From contig NZ_JAKMAJ010000004.1 in NCBI RefSeq assembly GCF_022378355.1, forward strand, positions 248,001 to 312,000: DNA of 64,000 bases. Direction: 5' to 3'. Origin of the DNA: Brenneria bubanii (GTDB lineage: Bacteria; Pseudomonadota; Gammaproteobacteria; Enterobacterales; Enterobacteriaceae). The translations under genes were made by a program, and so were the position numbers. Positions 1 through 8,593 of this stretch are shown in pieces (positions within the stretch are counted from its first letter, which is position 1; every line of letters begins with the position of its first letter). Below the pieces are notes generated by a model. The model made no database searches and was not told the origin of the DNA. It saw only the letters and a program-made list of their open reading frames with translations.

Positions 1-947
1 AATATGTGCTGGAAGGCAAAAACCCGCAATATTGGGGAACAACCAACGGGCCGGATGAAATTAAATGGACCTGGAGCAGCGAACCCTCGGTGATGAACAT
101 GGCGCTTCAGGCCGGCCAGGTCGATGTGATCAATCCGGTGCCGCCGCAGTTTGCCGGCATGCTGAAAAATAACCCGACGGCGACGCTGTATCAGGCGCCC
201 GGCGCCGCGGTGTTTTGGGTGGCGCTTAACACCCAAATCAAGCCGCTGGATGACGTTCGGGTTCGCCAGGCGCTGAACTTCGCCACCGATCGCAGCGCGC
301 TGGTGAAGGCCATTTCCTTTGGTTACGCCACGCCGGCTAATTCGCCGCTGGCCACCGTCAACGCTGGCTACGATCAAACCCTGAACGACTATCCGTTCAA
401 CATTGAAAAAGCGAAAGCGCTGCTGAACGCGGCGGGCTATGCCGATGGTTTCTCCATGTCGATCGCGGTACAGGGGCCGGAAGCGCGTATCGCTCAGGTA
501 CTGCAAAACATGTGGGCTCAGATTGGCGTGAAGGTTAACGTCAAACAGATGGAAAGCGGCGTTTGGGCTAAAGCCGCGTTCGCCAATCAGGGCGAAAAAC
601 GGGCGCAGGGCGTCAGCGCCGTGCTGGCCTCCTGGTCCTCCGGCTCTTATGGCGCCGATCTGCAGTTGCGTCCGCTGTATCACAGCCACAGTTTCGCTCC
701 CGCCAGCGCCAATCTGGGCTTTTTCAGCGACGAAAAGACCGATCGGCTGATCGACCAGGCGGCCAGTACGCTGGATGAAGCGCAGCGCAATGCGCTGTAT
801 GTTCAGGCGCAGAAACAAATCAGCATTCAAGCGCCGCAGGTCCTGTTGTTCTATCAGGATGACCTGTTCGCCACGCGGAAAAATATTTCCGGCGTGAGCA
901 TGTTGCCGGGTGGTCAACTGGCGGTTCGCGATGCGCGTAAGGATTGA
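1..947 (+). CDS. ABC transporter substrate-binding protein, peptide/nickel family, 3' part
   Basis: This is the C-terminal part of a periplasmic solute-binding protein of the SBP_bac_5 (DppA/OppA) family. The reading frame is open to the left edge of the window, so the true start lies outside it. The fragment opens with the NPxYWG-like segment that follows the first lobe in this family. It also carries the VRQALNFATDR block and the final hinge and lobe segments (residues about 80-310). Two permease genes of the DppB and DppC type follow within 50 bases, so it is the receptor of that importer. The ligand cannot be read from the sequence. A ROK sugar kinase further down the operon makes an oligosaccharide or amino-sugar conjugate as plausible as a peptide. 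Confidence 0.88.
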   Translation, partial: YVLEGKNPQYWGTTNGPDEIKWTWSSEPSVMNMALQAGQVDVINPVPPQFAGMLKNNPTATLYQAPGAAVFWVALNTQIKPLDDVRVRQALNFATDRSALVKAISFGYATPANSPLATVNAGYDQTLNDYPFNIEKAKALLNAAGYADGFSMSIAVQGPEARIAQVLQNMWAQIGVKVNVKQMESGVWAKAAFANQGEKRAQGVSAVLASWSSGSYGADLQLRPLYHSHSFAPASANLGFFSDEKTDRLIDQAASTLDEAQRNALYVQAQKQISIQAPQVLLFYQDDLFATRKNISGVSMLPGGQLAVRDARKD

Positions 948-992
948 TAGCGCCCGCGCGCGTTGCCGGATTGCCGCAGGCTGGAGGCCGTA

Positions 993-1913
993 ATGAGAGC
1001 CTATGTCGCTAAAAAAATATTGGCGTTGCCGTTAATCCTTTTCGGCGTGTCGATCATTATTTTCATGGCTATTCGCGCCTTGCCGGGCGATCCCGCCCGC
1101 CTGATGGCGGGGCCGGAAGCGCCACAGGAAGCGGTCGACAACATGCGTATCCGACTGGGCCTGGACAGACCTCTGCCGGTGCAATACCTGAATTTCGCCG
1201 CCGATGCGCTGCGCGGCGATTTGGGCGTGTCTCTCCAGTCCCAGCAGCCGGTGATCAACGAGATTGGCGAACGTTTGCCCTATACCCTGTCGTTGGCGGT
1301 CTTCGCCTACCTGTTGGCCATCGCCGTCGGCGTGCCGGCGGGGATGATCGGCGCGGTTTACCGTCAGCGCAGCCCGGATCATCTGGTGATGGTGCTAACT
1401 ATCGCCGGGGCGTCAATCGCCAATTTCTGGCTGGCGCTGATGGCGATGAATACCTTCTCGGTGCAGTTGGGATGGTTGCCTTTACTGGGCGCCGACAGTT
1501 GGCAGAACTATGTGCTGCCGACGTTGATTCTCGCCATCATGCCGATGGCGATGATGGCCCGGATGACCCGTTCCAGTATGATCGACGTTCTTAGCGAGGA
1601 CTATATCCGCACCGCGCGCGCGAAAGGGCTGCCGCCGGTCTGGGTGTATTGGAAACATGCGTTTCGTAACGCGTTGGTTCCGATCGTCACCATTATCGCC
1701 CTCAATTTCGGCAGCCTGATTGGCGGCGCGGTCGTCACCGAGTCGGTTTTCAACTGGCCGGGGATCGGTCGTCTGCTGGTGGATTCGGTACGCTATCGCG
1801 ATTATCCGGTGATTCAGGGCGTGACGCTGATTGCGGTCACGGGCGTGGTGGTGATGAATTTGGTCGGGGAGATCATCATCGGCGTGATTAACCCCAAAAT
1901 AAGGTTCGACTGA
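993..1913 (+). CDS. ABC transporter permease, DppB type
   Basis: Inner-membrane permease of the binding-protein-dependent transport family, 306 residues, the usual length for DppB/OppB proteins. The N-terminal transmembrane helix is followed by the DP-rich periplasmic loop with the typical GLDRPLPVQYL stretch. The EAA-type cytoplasmic loop (YIRTARAKGLPPVWVYWKHAFRN, shown here as the segment near residues 205-225) contacts the ATPase. The start is set at the ATG at 993 because GGAG lies 8 bases upstream; the frame is also open back to a TTG at 963. The stop overlaps the next gene by one base (TGATG). No ATPase gene is seen in the window for this system, so it must lie upstream or be shared. 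Confidence 0.92.
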   Translation: MRAYVAKKILALPLILFGVSIIIFMAIRALPGDPARLMAGPEAPQEAVDNMRIRLGLDRPLPVQYLNFAADALRGDLGVSLQSQQPVINEIGERLPYTLSLAVFAYLLAIAVGVPAGMIGAVYRQRSPDHLVMVLTIAGASIANFWLALMAMNTFSVQLGWLPLLGADSWQNYVLPTLILAIMPMAMMARMTRSSMIDVLSEDYIRTARAKGLPPVWVYWKHAFRNALVPIVTIIALNFGSLIGGAVVTESVFNWPGIGRLLVDSVRYRDYPVIQGVTLIAVTGVVVMNLVGEIIIGVINPKIRFD

Positions 1914-2779
1914 TGAATGGTAGCGAGACGACGGTCGCCCGCGGCCGGTCAGGCGCCGGGGCGGTGCTGAAATGGCTTGCGACGCATTCGAGCGTCGCTT
2001 TCGGCGGCGGATTGATTGCGTTGATCGTGTTGATGGCGCTGTTGGCGCCGTTTATCACCGCCTGGGAGCCGACCGCGCAAGATTTGATGAATACGCTTCA
2101 GCCGCCTTCGGCCGCGCATTGGTTCGGCACCGATGATTACGGGCGGGATATTTTTGCCCGCGTGATTTACGGCGCGCGCATTTCCCTGTTTGAGGTGATA
2201 CTGAGCGTCGGGCTGTCGATGCTGGTGGGGATTCCGTTGGGCGTTATCGCCGGATTGGCGGGGCGGGGCGTGGATCACGTCATCATGTGGGTGATGGATA
2301 TCATTTTCGCGTTTCCCGGCATTGTGCTGGCGATTCTGATCGTCAGCGTGCTGGGGGAAGGGCTGATGAATATGCTGATTGCCATTTCGTTGTTTTCCAT
2401 CCCGGTTTATGCCCGCTTGAGTCGTAACCTTACGCTCGGCCTCAAGGGGATGGAGTATATTGAGGCGGCGCACTCGCTCGGCGTTCGCTATCCGCGTATT
2501 ATCGTACATTACATTTTACGCAACGCCATTGGTCCGCTGATTGTACAATCTACCCTGACGGCCGGCGCCGTGGTTCTGTCCGCGGCCAGCCTCTCTTTTC
2601 TCGGACTGGGCGTACAGCCGCCGATGCCGGAGTGGGGCACCATGATGAGCGATGGGCGAAACTTCCTCGGCTTGAATATTTATGTGTCGCTCTTTCCCGG
2701 ATTGGCCATTCTGGTGACGGTTCTTGGCTTTAATGTGCTGGGCGATGGCTTACGTGACTTATTGGATAGACGCTCATGA
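1913..2779 (+). CDS. ABC transporter permease, DppC type
   Basis: Second inner-membrane permease of the same importer, 288 residues. It has the DppC/OppC signature: one N-terminal helix, then the HWFGTDDYGRDIFAR segment (near residues 60-75) and the EAA loop around residues 180-205, ending with a GDGLRDLLDRR tail. The start codon overlaps the DppB-type stop (TGATG) and the stop overlaps the next start (ATGA), which indicates translational coupling. It pairs with the preceding permease to form the channel. Confidence 0.92.
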   Translation: MNGSETTVARGRSGAGAVLKWLATHSSVAFGGGLIALIVLMALLAPFITAWEPTAQDLMNTLQPPSAAHWFGTDDYGRDIFARVIYGARISLFEVILSVGLSMLVGIPLGVIAGLAGRGVDHVIMWVMDIIFAFPGIVLAILIVSVLGEGLMNMLIAISLFSIPVYARLSRNLTLGLKGMEYIEAAHSLGVRYPRIIVHYILRNAIGPLIVQSTLTAGAVVLSAASLSFLGLGVQPPMPEWGTMMSDGRNFLGLNIYVSLFPGLAILVTVLGFNVLGDGLRDLLDRRS

Positions 2780-3750
2780 ATCATGCTTTTAAACATCCGC
2801 CGGTTATTTGTGTGGATATCGGCGGGTCTTACATAAAATTCGGCTTATCGTCCCGGCAAGGCGAGGTGGAGACGCTGGACAAAGCGCCGATGCCGGCCGC
2901 CGATTGGGCGGCGTTCGTGACCGCGCTGGAAAATCTTATCCAGGCTCACGGCGGGCGTTATCCTGCCGATGCGCCCCTGGCAATCTCCGCCGCAGGGATT
3001 GTCTCGCCGGAATCCGGCGAGGTGTTCGCCAGCAATATTGCCGCCTTCAAAGGAAAAAAACTGGCGGCCGAGCTCAGTGCGCGCCTCGGGCGTCATGTCT
3101 GCATCGCCAATGACGCCGACTGCTTCGCGCTGGCGGAGGCGGTAGCCGGTACAGGCCGAGGGCACCGTGTGGTGTTCGGCGTTATTTTGGGCACCGGCGT
3201 CGGCGGCGGTCTGGCGGTTAATCAGCGGATCCTGTCAGGCGCAGCGGGGCTGACGGGAGAGTGGGGGCATGGACCCATAACCCGAACTGAAATCACGCTG
3301 GCCGGCAAAACCCGGTATTTGCCGCGTCAGGCGTGCGGCTGCGGACAAACCGGTTGTCTGGATACCTTCGGCGGCGCGCGCGGACTGGAACGGCTGCATC
3401 ATATCCTGCATCACCAGACTGCCGACAGCATCGGCATTATTCAACGCTGGCGGCAAGGCGAGCCGCTGGCCGGCCTCACCATCGACGCCTGGGCGCAGGT
3501 GGTCGGCGAACCGCTGGCTTACTGCATTAATCTGACGGGCGCGTCAATCGTGGCGGTTGGCGGCGGGCTAGCCGCCGTTCCGACGCTTATCGACGCGCTG
3601 GACAGCGCGGTGCGTCCGCTGATCCTGCGCAAAGGCGACGGCCCGCTGGTGGTGGCCGGGCGCTTTTCCCAGGACGGCGGCATGGTGGGGGCTTCGGTAA
3701 TGGGACGCGCATTGGCGCATTGCGAACGGGAACCCTATGAACATGCTTAA
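2776..3750 (+). CDS. ROK-family sugar kinase
   Basis: Predicted ATP-dependent hexose or amino-sugar kinase of the ROK family, 324 residues. The N-terminal phosphate-binding motif reads VDIGGSYIKFGL. The EWGHGPI segment supplies the ROK E-x-G-H motif. A zinc-binding CxCGxxGC cluster (CGCGQTGC) follows it, with Asp where many members have Glu. Such kinases phosphorylate glucose, N-acetylmannosamine, N-acetylglucosamine or allose; the specificity here is not readable. It overlaps the permease gene by 4 bases and cutC by 14 bases. It is therefore probably co-expressed with the importer and acts on a sugar released from the imported compound. Confidence 0.88.
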   Translation: MNHAFKHPPVICVDIGGSYIKFGLSSRQGEVETLDKAPMPAADWAAFVTALENLIQAHGGRYPADAPLAISAAGIVSPESGEVFASNIAAFKGKKLAAELSARLGRHVCIANDADCFALAEAVAGTGRGHRVVFGVILGTGVGGGLAVNQRILSGAAGLTGEWGHGPITRTEITLAGKTRYLPRQACGCGQTGCLDTFGGARGLERLHHILHHQTADSIGIIQRWRQGEPLAGLTIDAWAQVVGEPLAYCINLTGASIVAVGGGLAAVPTLIDALDSAVRPLILRKGDGPLVVAGRFSQDGGMVGASVMGRALAHCEREPYEHA

Positions 3751-4492
3751 TAAATTGGAAGTCTGTTGCTACGGACTGAACAGCGCGATGAAGGCGGCTC
3801 AGGCCGGCGCCGACCGAATTGAATTGTGCAGCGCGCCGAGAGAAGGCGGGCTGACGCCGTCCTACGCCACGCTTTGTTTGGCGCGGGAGACGCTCGCTAT
3901 CCCGGTGTTTCCGATTGTCCGTCCGCGCGGCGGCGACTTTTGCTACAGCGATGCCGAGATCGACGTCATGGAGCGCGATCTGACGTTTATGCGCGAGGCC
4001 GGTTTCAAAGGCGCGGTGTTCGGCGTGCTTGACGAACAGGGCGGGGTGGATGTTGCGCGTATGGAACGGTTGCTGAAACGGTGCGACGGTATGGCGATCA
4101 CCTTCCATCGCGCCTTTGATATGTGTCGATCGCCGTTCGACGCGTTAAAGACGCTGACGGATCTGGGCATAAAGCGGATACTCACCTCCGGCCAGCAGCC
4201 GACCGCGGAGCGCGGGCTCGAACTGCTGGCGAAACTTCATCGGATCAGCGGCGGTCCGATCATTATGGCGGGCTCCGGCGTCCGAGCCGACAACCTTACC
4301 GCCTTCTTGTCCATCGGTCTGCATGAGCTTCACTCTTCCGCCGGTATGCGGGTGGCGTCCGCCATGCAATACCGTAATCCGGCAGTGTGCATGAGTCATG
4401 AAAGCAACGATGAATACCTTATCGACACGGTAAGCGAAGCGGGTATTATCGAAATGAAAAGCATCATGCGTAATTTTACTCAGGCCGGCTAG
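3737..4492 (+). CDS. cutC: CutC family TIM-barrel protein
   Basis: Member of the CutC family (PF03932), 251 residues, the usual length. Recognisable segments are LEVCCYGLNSA at the N-terminus, ADRIELCSAPREGGLTPS, IVRPRGGDFCYSD, AITFHRAFDM and RILTSGQQPTAERG, all typical of CutC. The family was named for copper tolerance in E. coli, but that role has been questioned and no enzymatic activity is firmly assigned. Here it is the last gene of an ABC importer-ROK kinase operon and overlaps the kinase gene, which suggests a role in sugar or conjugate metabolism rather than copper handling. Confidence 0.93.
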   Translation: MNMLNKLEVCCYGLNSAMKAAQAGADRIELCSAPREGGLTPSYATLCLARETLAIPVFPIVRPRGGDFCYSDAEIDVMERDLTFMREAGFKGAVFGVLDEQGGVDVARMERLLKRCDGMAITFHRAFDMCRSPFDALKTLTDLGIKRILTSGQQPTAERGLELLAKLHRISGGPIIMAGSGVRADNLTAFLSIGLHELHSSAGMRVASAMQYRNPAVCMSHESNDEYLIDTVSEAGIIEMKSIMRNFTQAG

Positions 4493-4580
4493 ACGGTCGG
4501 CGGCATAAGGATTATCGCCCTTTAATGTCCCGTGCTTAAAAAGCATACCGCCTCATATAGGTTTGTATACCCGCCATACA

Positions 4581-5990
4581 TTAGGCGGCGTTGCGCGGCA
4601 GGGTCAGCGCGACGAACAGCCCGATGACCATCCCCGCGGACGCTAGCGTAAATGCCTGCCGAGCACCATGAGCCAACGCGTTGCGCAGCGGTTCGCCGGT
4701 CAGTTCGGGAAGCCCGCTATGGGTTAATGCCACCAGAATCGCCAAACCGATGGCGTTGCCGATATTGAGCGTGGTTGACGCCATGCCGGACGCAATGCCC
4801 TGTTGGTGATGGGCGACGCCGGCGCTGGCGGCAATCCACATGGCGGTCCAGACGATGCCCTGCCCCATGCCGGAAATGATTAAGCTCGGCGCGATATGCG
4901 CATAGCCGGAATCTACCGAAGTAGCGCCGGCCATCATTAGCGTACCGATAATGCCGATCAGACTGCCGGCCGTCAGAGTGGCGCGTATCGACAGACGGTT
5001 CGCCAGTCTGGCTCCAAACTGAGTGCCCAGAAAGATCGAAACCGAGGGAACGATAAACGCCAGACCGGTTTGCAGCGCCGTATAACCATAAACATGCTGA
5101 AATAGCATGGTCAGAAAATAGGGGAGCGCGCCGAAAGTGCCCATATAGATAAACGTGATGCTCATACCAGCGGCAAGGCTGCGGTTGCTGAACAGTCGCA
5201 GCGGCATCAGCGGGTAGCGGCTACGCGCCTCGATCAGCGCAAACGACAGTAGCAATGCCGCCGCCAGAATCAGACTGCCGACGATCGCGGCGTTTGCCCA
5301 TCCATCTTCCGGTCCTTGCACCAGCGCGTAAACCAGCAGCGTAGCGCCGGCGGTTGAGGTTAACGTGCCCGGCACGTCGAAGGACCGCTGTTCCCGGCGT
5401 TCGGGATCCGTCGGAATGACTAAAAATGCCGCCGCCATCGCGATGACGGAGAGCAGGACGTTGACGAAAAACACCGACGGCCAGCCGAAGGCGCTGGTCA
5501 AAAATCCCCCTAGCAGCGAACCCAGCGTCAGGCCGCTGGCTCCCGCGCCGCCCCAGATCGCCAGCGCGCGGTTGCGTGGCGCGCCCTCGGTAAATAAGCG
5601 GTTGATCAGCGACAGCGTAGAGGGAAACAGCAGCGCGCCGCCGATGCCCTGAACCGCGCGCGCGGCGATAATCACGTCCGGGGTCCACGCCAATCCGCCC
5701 ACCAGCGAGGACAGGGCGTATAGCCACAGCGCGAAAATAAACATACGCCGCTGCCCTAAAAGATCGGCCGCGCGTCCGCCCAGCAATAGAAAACCGCCGC
5801 AGAACACGGTATAGGCGCTAACCACCCATTGCAGCGTTTGGCCCGAAAATCCCAGACCGGCGCCGATCTCCGGCAGCGCCACGAATACGATGTTGATATC
5901 CAGAGAGATAATCAGTTGGGCAAACGCCAGCAAGGCTAAACTTCAGCCGGGAGAACGGTGGGAAGCTGATAGCTGAGAAATAGAAGACAT
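4581..5990 (-). pseudogene. MFS drug exporter (DHA2-like), interrupted by an early TGA
   Basis: A 14-helix-type major facilitator exporter. From 5933 to 4581 the frame is intact for 450 codons, including the helix-1 segment SLDINIVFVALPEIG, the motif A loop GGRAADLLGQRR and the motif C-like segment GASGLTLGSLLGG. Upstream, an ATG at 5990 preceded by GGAG begins the natural leader MSSISQLSASHRSPG. Codon 16 is TGA (5945-5943), where TGG for Trp would restore a normal N-terminus running straight into helix 1. Only a TTG at 5933 remains downstream, without a good ribosome-binding site. The gene is either inactivated, weakly re-initiated or affected by a base-call error. It is divergent from the ArsR-type gene at 6141. 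Confidence 0.72.
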
Positions 5991-6014
5991 GAAATAGGCA
6001 CTCCGATGGAATAA

Positions 6015-6130
6015 AATAAATGTACGTATTTTCCAGTACATTACTAATGTACGAGTATATTAGTACATTTGCAAGCTGCGGCACCGATATCAAAATTCAA
6101 ATAGTTTGACTGTTCGAGTACTAATGGATA
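6015..6130. promoter_or_regulatory. Divergent promoter with palindromic operator repeats
   Basis: The space between the MFS exporter and the ArsR-type regulator contains a perfect 17-base palindrome at 6036-6052 (GTACATTA-C-TAATGTAC). Related half-sites lie at 6021 (TGTAC), about 6062 (TTAGTACA) and about 6117 (AGTACTAATG). Winged-helix repressors of the ArsR family bind such dyads, so this is the probable operator for autoregulation and for control of the exporter. Binding is inferred. Confidence 0.6.
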
Positions 6131-6140
6131 CATTGCGACG

Positions 6141-6488
6141 ATGATGAAAAACCACCCCGAACGTGATCAAATCAGACTGGAAAATGTGCTGGCGGCGCTG
6201 GGCAATCCCCTGCGGCTGACGGTTGTCCGCGTGCTGGCAAACGGCGGCGAATTCGCCTGTAGCGCGGTGTTGCAGGGGATCCCAAAATCGACGCTGACGC
6301 ACCACTGGCGGGTATTACGCGATAGCGGCGTGATTTGGCAACGCCCCTACGGGCGGGAAAATTTGCTCTCGCTGCGCCGGGACGACCTGGATTCGCGCTT
6401 CCCCGGATTGCTTGATTCGCTGCTGAACGCGGTTTATCAGGATCCCATCACCGCCGAGTCGACGTCAAAAAATCTGCCTTCGGCCTGA
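6141..6488 (+). CDS. ArsR-type winged helix transcriptional regulator
   Basis: Small regulator of 115 residues with a winged helix-turn-helix. The segment VLAALGNPLRLTVVRVLANGG starts the domain, and IPKSTLTHHWRVLRDSGVI is the recognition helix region with the usual S-T-L-T-H-H pattern; the wing follows (GRENLLSLRRDDL). There is no ELCVC-type metal-binding cysteine motif, and only one cysteine is present (FACSAV), so a non-metal signal is likely. It is divergent from the MFS exporter and presumably represses it from the palindromes between them. ATG codons at 6141 and 6144 are both usable. Confidence 0.85.
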   Translation: MMKNHPERDQIRLENVLAALGNPLRLTVVRVLANGGEFACSAVLQGIPKSTLTHHWRVLRDSGVIWQRPYGRENLLSLRRDDLDSRFPGLLDSLLNAVYQDPITAESTSKNLPSA

Positions 6489-6542
6489 GTAGCGGCGCGC
6501 AACGACGTTCTTTTCGCTGTAAGGCTCTCGCCAGGCGCTTTT

Positions 6543-7481
6543 TCAATAGCCTTTACTGCGGTCAAAACGGTTGCGTAAAGGTTGTCCGCTTTCATAATCA
6601 GCGATGATTTCAGCCACGTGTCGGGCGCGATCGGCGTATGACGGCGAAGCCGCGCAGTGCGGCGTCATCATGACCTGCGGGTGTCGCCAGAAAGGGGAGG
6701 TTTGCTCAGGCGGCTCGTGCGCGAATACGTCGAGCAGCGCATTGCTCAACTGTCCGCGGTTCAGCGCCGCCAATAAGTCCGCTTCCACCACGTGCGTACC
6801 GCGACCGACGTTGATAAAAGACGAGCCGGCGGGCAGCGCGTTCAGGGTGGCGGTATTGATGATGCCCCGGGTTTGTTCGGTATCCGGCAACAGGCAGACC
6901 AGAATATCCGTGGCGGCGAGAAACGCCGGCAACTGCGCCTGTCCGGCAAAACAATCGATGCCGGACAGCGATTTCGCTTCACGGGACCAGCCATTCACCT
7001 GAAATTCGATCCGCCGCAGATACTGGGCGACGTGCGCCCCCAGCGCGCCGAGTCCCATAATGCCAACGCGGCGGCGGCGCGCCTGCGGCGAGTCGGTCGG
7101 CTCTCGCCAGCAAAGGTCCTGCTGGAGGCGAATAAAATGCGGCATGCGCCGCATTAACATCAGCGCCGCCATGGCGACGAATTCCGCCATCATCTGTTGT
7201 GTTTCCGGCATGACCATGCGCACTATCGGGCAATCTGACGGCAGCTCGCTGTCGGCAAGAATATGATCGACCCCGGCCGCCGAGCTGAAGATGACCTGCA
7301 GATTGGGGTAGCGCGCCAGCCGGCCGGGTTCCGGCTGCCAGACCAGCGCATAACGCACGCTTTCGGGATCGACGGTGGGGTCGTCCCATTCCCTTACCGC
7401 CAGGTGCGGCAAAATACGTTGAAAGCCGGACACCCATTGGGGAAAGGCGGCGGAGCCGCCCGATTTGATAAGTAACGTCAT
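6543..7481 (-). CDS. D-2-hydroxyacid dehydrogenase, GhrA-like
   Basis: NAD(P)H-dependent 2-oxoacid reductase of 312 residues, similar in size to glyoxylate/hydroxypyruvate reductase A. The Rossmann motif is GLGALGAHVAQYL. The catalytic set is present: Arg in NVGRGTHVVE, Glu in DVFAHEPP and His in MTPHCAASP. It is the last gene of the eight-gene minus-strand operon, 16 bases behind the binding-protein gene. Its likely job is to reduce a 2-oxoacid, such as glyoxylate or pyruvate, produced when the dehydrogenase encoded upstream cleaves its N-substituted amino acid substrate. That link is inferred from position. Confidence 0.87.
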   Translation of the reverse strand: MTLLIKSGGSAAFPQWVSGFQRILPHLAVREWDDPTVDPESVRYALVWQPEPGRLARYPNLQVIFSSAAGVDHILADSELPSDCPIVRMVMPETQQMMAEFVAMAALMLMRRMPHFIRLQQDLCWREPTDSPQARRRRVGIMGLGALGAHVAQYLRRIEFQVNGWSREAKSLSGIDCFAGQAQLPAFLAATDILVCLLPDTEQTRGIINTATLNALPAGSSFINVGRGTHVVEADLLAALNRGQLSNALLDVFAHEPPEQTSPFWRHPQVMMTPHCAASPSYADRARHVAEIIADYESGQPLRNRFDRSKGY

Positions 7482-7496
7482 ATTGATTTCTACCGC

Positions 7497-8555
7497 TTAT
7501 TTCTCGATCTCGCGGTTCCATTGTTTATTCCACTGCGGGCGGTTTTTGTTCACTTGGTTCCAGTCAAGCACCACGGCGCTTTTCACATAATCCTGCATTT
7601 TTTTCAGCGCTTCGCCGGTTTCGCCGCTGGCGGTCACCGTGGTATTGGTCGGACTGTAGGAAGCGTGTTCCAACCCCAGCTTTTGCGCTTCGGCCGACAG
7701 TACCCAGGCCGCCAGTTTTTGCGCCAGCGCCGGCTGACTGTTGTTCGCCACCACGCATTGGGAATACATCAGTAATACCGCGCCTTCTTTCGGGTTGGCG
7801 TATTCTACCTGAATTCCCTGTTTTTTCAGCGCTGAGGTTAAGGTCGGGGTGAAGGGGAAAATCGCCGCTTCATCGGTCTGAATCATTTCCGACAGTTTGG
7901 CGGAGCTGGAGAGATAGACTTTGACGTTCTGTCCGACGCTCGACGGCCAGGCTTTAAAACCCGGCTCGACATTGCCGTCGTCGCCGCCGTGCAGACGGTT
8001 GAACATCAGGAAACCGTGCAGGCCGAAAGTGGAAGAGGGCAAGGATTGGAATACCACCTTATCTTTGAATTTGGCGTCCGCCAGATCGTTCCATGAGGTC
8101 GGCACCGGCCAGTTATTTTGCGCAAACAGCTTGCCGTTATAGCCAATGCCGGTAAGCCCCATGCTGACGCCCGTCGCCATATCGCCTTCGATATGCGCCT
8201 GCGGATAAAGCTGATTGCCGGCCTCGGAAGGCGACTGTTTGGCGCACAACCCCATGCTGATGGCGCGATACATCAGTCCATCATCCAGAAACATCAGGTG
8301 CATTTGCGGATTGGCGCGGCCGGCCTGGACTTTTGCCAGCACATCAGCCGAGGTGCCGGGCACGATGGCGATTTTTACGTTATTGGCTTTTTCAAAGGGC
8401 GGAAAAATGTAATCGGTATAGGTCTTCTGCATCGTGCCGCCGTTCATGCCGACGTACAACGTGGTTTCGGCCTGAGCGACGGCGGCGCCAGCCAGCAGAG
8501 GCGCGCTGAGCAAGGCGAAGGCGATCGAAGATAAACCTGGTTTGGCGATATTCAT
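7497..8555 (-). CDS. ABC transporter substrate-binding protein, polyamine/opine type
   Basis: Periplasmic binding protein of the PotD-like SBP_bac_8 class, about 352 residues. A signal peptide with a hydrophobic core (AFALLSAPLLAG) ends at an AxA site near residue 29. The mature part begins with TTLYVGMNGGTMQKTY and ends with a WN-rich tail. ATG codons at 8558 and 8555 are adjacent; 8555 is preferred because GGGG sits 8 bases upstream. The matching permeases and ATPase are encoded at the head of the same operon, with three dehydrogenase genes between, so the imported compound is probably the dehydrogenase substrate. Confidence 0.88.
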   Translation of the reverse strand: MNIAKPGLSSIAFALLSAPLLAGAAVAQAETTLYVGMNGGTMQKTYTDYIFPPFEKANNVKIAIVPGTSADVLAKVQAGRANPQMHLMFLDDGLMYRAISMGLCAKQSPSEAGNQLYPQAHIEGDMATGVSMGLTGIGYNGKLFAQNNWPVPTSWNDLADAKFKDKVVFQSLPSSTFGLHGFLMFNRLHGGDDGNVEPGFKAWPSSVGQNVKVYLSSSAKLSEMIQTDEAAIFPFTPTLTSALKKQGIQVEYANPKEGAVLLMYSQCVVANNSQPALAQKLAAWVLSAEAQKLGLEHASYSPTNTTVTASGETGEALKKMQDYVKSAVVLDWNQVNKNRPQWNKQWNREIEK

Positions 8556-8593
8556 CATTATTCCCCTGATTGTGCAAGTGATGGCGCAAAGCG

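Noticed and set aside
1949-2509. Long minus-strand frame opposite the DppC-type permease
   Set aside because: His/Gln/Arg-rich shadow typical of the strand opposite a GC-rich membrane protein gene.
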